Positions 21,973 to 28,123 of a stretch of DNA of 28,123 nt are shown here, one piece after another. Position 1 is the first letter of the stretch, and each line of letters opens with the position of its first letter. The notes under the pieces are model-generated. The model saw only the letters and a list, made by a program, of their open reading frames with translations. It did no database searches and was not told the DNA's origin. Both the position numbers and the translations under genes were made by a program. Source of the DNA: Alectryocaccomicrobium faecavium (GTDB lineage Bacteria; Bacillota; Clostridia; Christensenellales; Aristaeellaceae); contig DVOT01000051.1 of NCBI GenBank assembly GCA_018713425.1, positions 1 through 28,123 of the forward strand. The letters run 5' to 3'.

Positions 21973-23798
21973 GCCATCGCCTCCTCTTCTTCCGCGTGGT
22001 CGTACCATTTGCGTTGCGCGTCGAACATCGCGCGGTAAAGGCCGCCGCGTTGCATCAATTGCTCGTGGTTGCCCTCTTCGCTCACGCGCCCATCGGACAG
22101 GACCAGAATGCGATCCGTGATCATGGTGGAAGCCAGCCGGTGGGTGATGAAAATGGCGGTTTTGCCTTCTGCCAGGGCATGGAACTCGCTGTACAGGCGC
22201 GATTCCGCCATGGGATCCAATTGGCTGGTGGGCTCATCCAACAGCAAAATTGGCTTATCGCCCATGAAGGCCCGCGAAAGCGCGATGCGTTGCCACTGCC
22301 CGCCGGAGAGGTCCACGCCGCCTTCGAAGTCGCGGCCCAGCAGGGTATCCATGCCGTCTTTGAGGCCGTCGGCGATCTGTTTCGCCTGCCCTTTTTCCGC
22401 CGCGGCCAGGATGGCGCTTTCATCGCGCAAAAGCTCGATGTCGCCCACGGCGATGTTTTCCCGCAGGGAAATGCTATAGCGCATGAAATCTTGAAACACC
22501 GGCGCGAACACCCGGTTGCGCTGCTCGCGGGTGTATTGTTCGATGGGCCTGCCGCCCAGCAGGATCTGCCCGCGCTCCGGCTCGAACAGGCCGAGCAGCA
22601 GCTTGATCATGGTGGACTTGCCCTCGCCGTTCGCGCCTACGATGGAAATTTTTTCGCCTCTGGCCAGGCGGAAACTCAGACCTTTTAATATGTAGGGATT
22701 TTCCTCGCTGCCGGGATAGCGGAACCACACGTCCCGAAATTCGATATCGAAGGTTTCTGGCGCGGGAGCGGCCTTGCCGGGCGCGCTGTCCTCCGAAAGG
22801 GCGAAGAATTTGTCGTAATAGTCTGTGAACTGGAGGTGGTAACCCGCCCAGATCACGATGCCGGTCGCGCTACTTAGGTGCTGTGAAAGGCTGGAAAGCA
22901 CCATCGCGCTGAGCGCCACCAGTGAACCGATGCTGATTTCCCCCTGGGCATACAGATAGAGCAGGAGAAGCGCGTTGCCCAGCGAGGCCAGATTCATGAT
23001 ACTTCCGGCCCGCAACAGGTGCTGCTTGAGATGCTTAAAATAGTAGGTTTCGTATTCTTTGTTCCGTTCGTGGAGGCGGTCGCGATAGGTGCGGATGAGG
23101 AAATCCGCGCAGCCATTGAGCTTACCTTCGTAAAGGTAATCCCGGGATTTGAGAAAGCCTGCCAGGATGCCGTAGCGGCGCTCCTTGTTCCAGTAGTGTT
23201 CTAGCTCATCGTAAATGTTGTAACTGTGCTTGGCGCCGTACCAACGGTGCAGCGCGAAGGGGATCAGCGTGGTGAGCAGCAGCCACCACTTGGCTTGGCC
23301 CAGCTGCCACAAAAGGCCGATGGAAGCCACCGCGCCGCTGAGCGCGTTGAACAGGTACATGGGATATAGGTGCCGTGCTGAATTCATGGCGCGGGAAGTG
23401 GCCTTATCGATGATTTCCACGGATTGGCTGTTTTCGAAGTGCTCGTATTTCGCGCGCCCCAGTTTTTGCAGCATTTCGCCCTTGTAATCGGTGTTGAGAA
23501 TCATTTGAGAGCGCGGTTCTATGTAACCGTAGATACAAAGCTCATTGATGACCGGCGGCAGCACCATGGTGACCACCAGCAGCGCGAGCCAGGGAATGTA
23601 ATCGCCAAAGGCCATCGCGCCCGAAGCCACTTGCAGTCCGTCATCCACGATGTGCTGGTTCACGAGTGGGCTGGCAAAGCTCAGCGCGCCGGAAACGATG
23701 GCCAGCACGAACGTCATTGCGACCATGAGAGGCGCGCGCCGGGCGATGATGGAAAGCAGCTTTTTATAGGTGTCGAGCACTCTTCGGGCGTCTTTCAT
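21969..23798 (-). CDS. ABC exporter half-transporter, membrane domain fused to ATPase (subunit 1)
   Basis: A 609-residue exporter half. Membrane domain about 15-320; ATPase domain with Walker A GANGEGKS (388-395), Q-loop APVFQDFMRY, signature LSGGQ (497-501) followed by WQRIALSR, Walker B ILLLDEPTSQLDP and H-loop THRLAS. Both ATPase sites in the pair look catalytically complete, unlike many heterodimeric exporters with one degenerate site. The start overlaps the regulator's stop by four bases (ATGA), and GGAGGG precedes it. The operon is regulator, subunit 1, subunit 2. Confidence 0.93.
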   Translation of the reverse strand: MKDARRVLDTYKKLLSIIARRAPLMVAMTFVLAIVSGALSFASPLVNQHIVDDGLQVASGAMAFGDYIPWLALLVVTMVLPPVINELCIYGYIEPRSQMILNTDYKGEMLQKLGRAKYEHFENSQSVEIIDKATSRAMNSARHLYPMYLFNALSGAVASIGLLWQLGQAKWWLLLTTLIPFALHRWYGAKHSYNIYDELEHYWNKERRYGILAGFLKSRDYLYEGKLNGCADFLIRTYRDRLHERNKEYETYYFKHLKQHLLRAGSIMNLASLGNALLLLYLYAQGEISIGSLVALSAMVLSSLSQHLSSATGIVIWAGYHLQFTDYYDKFFALSEDSAPGKAAPAPETFDIEFRDVWFRYPGSEENPYILKGLSFRLARGEKISIVGANGEGKSTMIKLLLGLFEPERGQILLGGRPIEQYTREQRNRVFAPVFQDFMRYSISLRENIAVGDIELLRDESAILAAAEKGQAKQIADGLKDGMDTLLGRDFEGGVDLSGGQWQRIALSRAFMGDKPILLLDEPTSQLDPMAESRLYSEFHALAEGKTAIFITHRLASTMITDRILVLSDGRVSEEGNHEQLMQRGGLYRAMFDAQRKWYDHAEEEEAMA

Positions 23799-24658
23799 GG
23801 GGCTCCCTCCTTGCTTTCCTTGCGGATGTAGGGCGTTTGGCGGAATTGGGCGTTGTAAACAAAGCCCAGGGGAACTTCTACCACATTTTGTGCCATGCTT
23901 AGAAAGGGGATGAACGACGGCGCGTTGCCGGATACGTTGTAAATTTGGATGGGCGTATCGTCCAATTCCAGCGTGCTGCGGTTGAGCAATTTCAACGCGA
24001 CAAAAGCGTCTAGGATTTCAGCGGCGCGCTCTTGCGGAATGTGCAGCGCTTTTTCCAGTAGTTTAGCGGTGAAGGGATTCCGGTCCCGCCCGAGAACAAG
24101 AAACAAGGCGTCATACGCGTCTGGCTGGGCGAGCAGCGCGAATAGCTTTGTGTGCCGTTCGCGGTCGTACAGCGCGGCATACCGGCCACCCTCCGGTTCG
24201 GGGCTGAGAAAGCACCAGTTTTGCCGCCGGCCAAAGCCGAATTCGGTGAGGCCGCTGTCCAAATCCATGCGGGAATGGAGCGAACTGCTTTGCGACAGGT
24301 ATTCGCGCAGTTCTTCCTGGTCGCGCTGGCCGCGGAATTTCGTTTTGCCGCCAATGCCGCGCTGGATCTCCCAGCAGAGCCGAAAGGCTTCTTCTATGCG
24401 CGCTTCCTGTGGCAGATTACCCAGGCGTTTGAGGATTGCCGCCTCGGCCGGGATGGATCCACTTTCCCGGCCGAATAGCGCGTCGATGCTCACGCCAAAA
24501 TAGTCCGCCAGCGCGGGCAGAAGCATGATGTCTGGCGCGCCGCCGTTTTCCCAGCGGGACACCGCCTGCATGGATACGCCCAGCGCTTTGCCCATCTCTT
24601 CCTGTGTGACGCCTTTCCGCTTGCGCAGGGTCGAGAGAATTTCGCTCATTCCAGCCAT
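23795..24658 (-). CDS. XRE-family regulator of the ABC exporter operon
   Basis: A 287-residue protein. Residues 5-62 form a classic Cro/CI-type helix-turn-helix: ILSTLRKRKGVTQEEMGKAL, then GVSMQAVSRWENGGAPDI and LADYFGVSIDALFG. The rest (about 200 residues) has no family I can name; TAKLLEKALHIPQERAAEIL followed by DAFVALKLLNRS looks like a second, winged-helix-like unit. It is the first gene of the exporter operon and overlaps it by ATGA, so it probably autoregulates and responds to the exported compound. AAGGAG eight bases before ATG 24658 fixes the start; upstream in-frame codons run through the promoter. ATG 24649 is also possible. Confidence 0.85.
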   Translation of the reverse strand: MAGMSEILSTLRKRKGVTQEEMGKALGVSMQAVSRWENGGAPDIMLLPALADYFGVSIDALFGRESGSIPAEAAILKRLGNLPQEARIEEAFRLCWEIQRGIGGKTKFRGQRDQEELREYLSQSSSLHSRMDLDSGLTEFGFGRRQNWCFLSPEPEGGRYAALYDRERHTKLFALLAQPDAYDALFLVLGRDRNPFTAKLLEKALHIPQERAAEILDAFVALKLLNRSTLELDDTPIQIYNVSGNAPSFIPFLSMAQNVVEVPLGFVYNAQFRQTPYIRKESKEGAP

Positions 24659-24689
24659 ATTCCCATCTCCTTTTTGCTGGAGTATGGTC

Positions 24690-24718
24690 AGTATACCACA
24701 ATATAGGATGGAATACAA
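24690..24718 (-). promoter_or_regulatory. Promoter of the XRE-ABC-ABC operon
   Basis: On the minus strand: TTGTAT (24718-24713), 17-base spacer, TATACT (24695-24690), with TGG before the -10. ATACT recurs just downstream (TATACTgaccATACT on the minus strand), a possible operator half-site pair. Confidence 0.75.
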
Positions 24719-24753
24719 ACAAGGGATTTTGCTGAAGTTCTCGTTTAAATTGT

Positions 24754-24778
24754 GTTTTGGTGAGTGGTGTGCCAAAAC
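24754..24778. other. Small hairpin after the ArsR-like gene
   Basis: GTTTTGG (24754-24760) pairs with CCAAAAC (24772-24778) in the 136-base gap between the ArsR-like gene and the XRE gene. The following A/T run is weak, so it may be an inefficient terminator that lets some transcripts read into the exporter operon. Confidence 0.35.
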
Positions 24779-24794
24779 TCCACGGTGAATTGTG

Positions 24795-25424
24795 CTATTG
24801 CGGACGGAGTTCTTCGAGAGGATTCTCCCATTGGCCGCGCGAGAATTCCGGGTTCACCATATCCCCAATGCCAGCCAGGAGCAGGATGATGCCCTGCACG
24901 CGGTGCGGCTGGATGGCATAGCAGCCTTTTTCCGCGCCGTTGGCTTCGGTTACCAGGTCGGCCGCGATGAGCGGCCGCAAATGATGGTATACCTGCCCTG
25001 TCGAATGGTACCCGCATTCCGCCACCAATTGCGCGACGGTGCGCGGCTTTTTCAAAATGGCCAGCAGCAGGTTGAGCCTGTCGCGGCTGCCAATGCAGGC
25101 GAGCACGCGCTCCGCCGTGCGATCCTCCACGAGGGAGAGCAGGTGGTTGGCGCTGACGTCGTTTCGAATCCAGGTGGATTGGCGCCCGCCCAGGGAAAAC
25201 ACGCCCATGTAGGTAAGGCGGCCGCTGTCCTGGTGCGCGTTGCAGGAATCCTCCAGTTGGTCCAGCACAGCCATAATGGCAGGGTCGGGGTGCATATCGG
25301 GCATTTTGACCACGCGGCCTTTCGCTTGCGCCTCTGTCGCGGCAGGAATGCCGCCAATTCGTTGAGCGAGCGCTTGTAGCTGTTCTCGCAATTCATCGAT
25401 TTCCGCACCATAGTCTCTATCCAT
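24795..25424 (-). CDS. Winged-helix (ArsR-like) transcriptional regulator
   Basis: A 209-residue cytosolic DNA-binding protein. The N-terminus is a short heptad-like helix (YGAEIDELREQLQALAQRIG) that may dimerise. A middle part (about 45-100) is unrecognised. The ArsR-type winged helix at about 108-175 contains RDRLNLLLAILKKPRTVAQL, then VAECGYHSTGQVYHHLRPLI and AADLV. No metal-binding cysteine cluster is apparent, so metal sensing is unlikely. GGAGG lies correctly before ATG 25424. Two near-identical 14-bp sites flank its promoter, implying autoregulation. It lies directly upstream of the exporter operon on the same strand, so a role in its control is plausible but not shown. Confidence 0.82.
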   Translation of the reverse strand: MDRDYGAEIDELREQLQALAQRIGGIPAATEAQAKGRVVKMPDMHPDPAIMAVLDQLEDSCNAHQDSGRLTYMGVFSLGGRQSTWIRNDVSANHLLSLVEDRTAERVLACIGSRDRLNLLLAILKKPRTVAQLVAECGYHSTGQVYHHLRPLIAADLVTEANGAEKGCYAIQPHRVQGIILLLAGIGDMVNPEFSRGQWENPLEELRPQ

Positions 25425-25446
25425 GGAATGTCCTCCTTTTTGGAAT

Positions 25447-25508
25447 TTCGCAATTGCGTAGTTACATTATAGCATGAATGGATTGGTTCGTCAATGCGCA
25501 ATTTCGTA
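25447..25508 (-). promoter_or_regulatory. ArsR-like gene promoter flanked by two matching operator-like sites
   Basis: On the minus strand: TTGACG (25494-25489), 17-base spacer, TATAAT (25471-25466), with TGC before the -10. On the plus strand TTCGCAATTGCGTA (25447-25460) and TGCGCAATTTCGTA (25495-25508) agree at 12 of 14 positions. The first contains the perfect palindrome CGCAATTGCG. One site covers the start point, the other sits next to the -35. Confidence 0.8.
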
Positions 25509-25573
25509 TTTTAGAATTCATGGAATCGGATGCGGTTTTGCGTCGCGCGCGACGAAATATAATCCATTCCGGC

Positions 25574-25602
25574 TTGACGGATGGAGGATTTTGGTTCATA
25601 AT
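25574..25602 (+). promoter_or_regulatory. Promoter of the DUF512-der operon
   Basis: TTGACG (25574-25579), 17-base spacer, CATAAT (25597-25602), five of six -10 bases. Start near 25609, with a short leader before the GGAGGG ribosome site at 25625-25630. Confidence 0.7.
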
Positions 25603-25634
25603 AGAATAGAGAATTTATGAACCTGGAGGGCGCT

Positions 25635-26918
25635 ATGGCGAAGCGGATAGCGGCGTTGGAAGCGGGCGGCATCGCGGAGCAACTGGGGCTTCGCGAGGGA
25701 GACGTGCTGTTTTCCATCAACGGCGAAGCGGTGCTGGATACCATCGATTATCAGGCGCTGACGTATGAAACGCATATCGAGTTATCGACGTCGCGGGGCG
25801 ACTTTTCCTTCGATAAGGAAGAATATGAGCCGCTGGGCGTTTGGCTGGAAGCGGATGGTGTGCGCCTGTGCGTGAACCATTGCCCGTTTTGCTTTGTGGA
25901 TCAGTTGCCGCCACACGTGCGGGAAAGCATGCGCGTGAAGGATGACGACTGGCGGCAATCGTTGATTATGGGCAATTTTGTCACACTCACCAACGTGTAT
26001 GAACGAGAACTCGACCGCATCATCCGGCGCGGCGCTTCGCCCCTGTACATTTCCGTGCACGCTACGCGGCCCGAACTGCGCAGGCAATTGCTGGGCTGCG
26101 CGCGCGGGGGCGAAATCCTGGATACGCTTTCGCGCTTGAAGGAGGGCAGCATTTCCTATCATTTGCAGGCCGTGCTCTGCCCAGGGCTGAACGACGGCGC
26201 GGCACTGGAGGAGACGATCGCGGATCTGTGGGCGCTGCGGCCGGCGGCGCTTTCCCTGGCACTGGTGCCCGTGGGGCTGACGAAGTTTCGTGAAGGGCTG
26301 GCCCCATTGCGACCGTTTGCACAGGAAGAGGCGCGCGCGGTGCTGGCGATTGCGGATCGCTGGCGCGAGAAATGCCTTCAGGAAGCGGGTACGCGCTTCG
26401 TCTTTCCTTCGGATGAGTTTTATCTGCTCGCAGGCCGGGAATTGCCGGAGGACGAGGCATATGAGGACTATCCGCAGATCGACAACGGCGTGGGCATGCT
26501 GCGCCTGTTTGCGGAAGAATATTGCGCGGCGCATGCGCAACTGCGCCTCAAGGCGCGAAAGAGCGCGCGTGTGATTTTGGCCACGGGCGTTTCCGCCGCG
26601 CCGTTTCTGCAAGATTTATTGCAAAAGCATCCTGTGGGCAATGTGCGCGTGGAAGTGCGCGCAATTCGCAACGCGTTCTTTGGCGAAAGTGTGACGGTCG
26701 CGGGGTTGGTGACGGGCGGCGATCTGATCGCCCAGCTATCCGGCGCCCGGGCGGACGCGGTGCTCATCACCCGCACGATGCTGCGCGCGGGCGAAGAAGT
26801 ATTTTTGGACGATACAACCCTGGAGCAAGTCGTGTGCGCGCTCGGCATGCCGGTGATCCCGGTGGAACGGCCGGGTGAGGCGCTGGTGGACGCGCTCACG
26901 GAGTTTTCGGAGGGATAA
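25635..26918 (+). CDS. DUF512 radical-SAM protein with N-terminal PDZ-like domain
   Basis: A 427-residue protein. The N-terminal PDZ-like domain reads AGGIAEQLGLREGDVLFSIN. Next comes an iron-sulfur cluster motif, Cys79, Cys83 and Cys86 in CVNHCPFCFVDQLP (CX3CX2C), as in radical-SAM-like enzymes, then a barrel region (PLYISVHATRPELRRQLLG) and the C-terminal DUF512 domain. The reaction is unknown; the family is widespread in Clostridia and is commonly found beside der, as here. GGAGGG precedes ATG 25635; ATG 25617 has no ribosome site. Three bases separate it from der, so the two form an operon. Confidence 0.88.
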   Translation: MAKRIAALEAGGIAEQLGLREGDVLFSINGEAVLDTIDYQALTYETHIELSTSRGDFSFDKEEYEPLGVWLEADGVRLCVNHCPFCFVDQLPPHVRESMRVKDDDWRQSLIMGNFVTLTNVYERELDRIIRRGASPLYISVHATRPELRRQLLGCARGGEILDTLSRLKEGSISYHLQAVLCPGLNDGAALEETIADLWALRPAALSLALVPVGLTKFREGLAPLRPFAQEEARAVLAIADRWREKCLQEAGTRFVFPSDEFYLLAGRELPEDEAYEDYPQIDNGVGMLRLFAEEYCAAHAQLRLKARKSARVILATGVSAAPFLQDLLQKHPVGNVRVEVRAIRNAFFGESVTVAGLVTGGDLIAQLSGARADAVLITRTMLRAGEEVFLDDTTLEQVVCALGMPVIPVERPGEALVDALTEFSEG

Positions 26919-26921
26919 TCT

Positions 26922-28123
26922 ATGGCAAAGCCACTGGTTGCGATTGTTGGGCGGCCCAACGTCGGCAAGAGCACGTTTTTCAACAAAATGGCGGGCAGCC
27001 GCATTTCCATTGTGGAGGATACGCCGGGCGTAACGCGCGACCGCGTGTACGCGGACTGCGAATGGCAAAATTACAAATTCACCCTGATCGATACTGGCGG
27101 CATCGACCCGGATAGCGAAGATCCCCTGCTGCAGCAGATGCGCCGCCAGGCGGAAATTGCCATTGAAACCTGCGACGTGATCCTGTTCTTTGTGGACGGA
27201 CGGCAGGGCATGACCGCGGACGACGAAAACGTGGCGGATCTCATTCGCCGCGCGGGCAAGCCCACCATTTTGGTGGTGAATAAGATCGACAACGTTTCGC
27301 AGCTAAATGACGTGTACGATTTTTATCAGCTGGGCATGGGCGACCCGATTGGCGTGTCTTCTGTGAATCTGTTGAACTTTGGCGATTTGCTGGAGGAAGT
27401 GTGCAAATTCTTCCCCGACCCGGAGGAAGGGGAGGAGGAAGACGAGGCTGTGAAGATCGCGGTCGTCGGCAAGCCGAACGTGGGCAAATCCTCGCTGGTG
27501 AACCGGCTGCTGGGTGAGGAGCGCGTGATGGTTTCAGACATCGCGGGCACCACGCGCGACGCAATCGATACCCATTTTATAGACGAAGGCAAGGAATATG
27601 TGCTCATCGACACGGCGGGCATTCGCCGCAAGCGCGCTATCGCGTATCAATCGCTGGAGCGCTTCTCCGTGGTGCGCTCGCTGGCAGCCATTGATCGGGC
27701 GAATGTGGTGCTATTTTTGATCGACGCCACGCAGGGCGTCACCGAGCAGGACGCGAAGATCGCCGGGTACGTGGATGAGCAGGGCAAGGCGGCCATCATC
27801 GTGGTGAATAAGTGGGACGCCGTGGAAAAGCAAACGGGCACGCTAGAAGAATTCACCCGCAAAATCCGCACGGAGTTAAAGTTTATGGATTATGCGCCGG
27901 TTTTGTTCCTCTCGGCGCTCACGGGCCAGCGGGTGCACAAGCTGATGGGCATGGTGCGCGCGGTGCACGAACAGGCCACGCGCCGCATCACTACCGGCCT
28001 TTTGAACGATGTGCTGGCCGACGCGCAGAACGCACTGCAGCCGCCGAGCATGTCGGGCCGCAGGCTGCGCATTTATTACGCCACGCAAGCCTCCGTCGCG
28101 CCGCCCACGTTTGTGCTGTTCGT
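26922..28123 (+). CDS. der: Der (EngA) ribosome-assembly GTPase, C-terminus cut by window end
   Basis: Essential tandem-GTPase that acts in 50S subunit maturation. 400 codons are visible without a stop. Domain 1 begins MAKPLVAIVGRPNVGKSTFF with G3 DTGG and G4 NKID. After an acidic linker (PDPEEGEEEDE), domain 2 has AVVGKPNVGKSSLVNRLLG, DTAGIRRK and NKWD. The KH-like C-terminal domain starts near SGRRLRIYYATQAS and runs off the edge; the full protein is usually about 440 residues. GGAGGG is placed before ATG 26922, three bases after the DUF512 stop. Identification is secure. Confidence 0.97.
   Translation, partial: MAKPLVAIVGRPNVGKSTFFNKMAGSRISIVEDTPGVTRDRVYADCEWQNYKFTLIDTGGIDPDSEDPLLQQMRRQAEIAIETCDVILFFVDGRQGMTADDENVADLIRRAGKPTILVVNKIDNVSQLNDVYDFYQLGMGDPIGVSSVNLLNFGDLLEEVCKFFPDPEEGEEEDEAVKIAVVGKPNVGKSSLVNRLLGEERVMVSDIAGTTRDAIDTHFIDEGKEYVLIDTAGIRRKRAIAYQSLERFSVVRSLAAIDRANVVLFLIDATQGVTEQDAKIAGYVDEQGKAAIIVVNKWDAVEKQTGTLEEFTRKIRTELKFMDYAPVLFLSALTGQRVHKLMGMVRAVHEQATRRITTGLLNDVLADAQNALQPPSMSGRRLRIYYATQASVAPPTFVLF

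Overview
The window is a bacterial chromosome segment with the look of a spore-forming, GC-rich member of the Clostridia. The signs are a BofA-family gene, a bacterial RqcH, DUF512 next to Der, LplB/YtcP-type sugar importers, a YesM/YesN-type two-component pair, strong GGAGG ribosome sites, several TTG/GTG starts and canonical sigma-A promoters, many with an extended TGC before the -10. A placement near Christensenellales/Aristaeellaceae is a guess from style only. I see no tRNA, rRNA, CRISPR array, transposase or phage gene.

Layout: 1-307 is non-coding and holds one copy of a mosaic repeat. 308-2026 (minus) is rqcH. 2116-2925 (minus) is an AraC regulator, divergent from an intracellular beta-propeller glycosidase-like gene (3051-4286). 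4354-4781 (minus) is an XRE regulator broken by one frameshift. 5167-5934 is an IclR regulator, followed by a terminator and an operon of a DapA/NAL-family aldolase (6314-7228), a solute-binding protein, two permeases (to 11033) and perhaps bofA. 11391-11770 is a non-coding array of hairpins including the second repeat copy. 11771-13270 (minus) is a GH51 arabinofuranosidase, divergent from a sensor kinase (13484-15259). The kinase converges and overlaps with its probable response regulator (15208-16257, minus). A second importer (permease, permease, binding protein) fills 16503-20065. A convergent terminator separates it from a minus-strand cassette of ArsR-like regulator, XRE regulator and two ABC exporter half-transporters (20140-25424). 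The right end is the housekeeping pair DUF512 radical-SAM protein and Der GTPase (25635-28123, Der cut by the window edge).

How it works together: most of the window (2.1-20 kb) reads as a carbohydrate-use region. Extracellular oligosaccharides would be bound by two different binding proteins and imported by two CUT1-type permease pairs that have no ATPase of their own, so they probably share an MsmX-type ATPase encoded elsewhere. They would then be cut inside the cell by GH51 and the propeller enzyme, with a keto-acid or sialic-acid type aldolase downstream. Control comes from AraC, IclR and YesM/YesN-type regulators, several with visible operator-like repeats. The 20-25.4 kb cassette looks like a separately regulated export or resistance module. 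No plainly new system stands out. The most unusual features are the repeat and hairpin array, the convergent overlapping kinase/regulator pair, and the paired operator-like sites.
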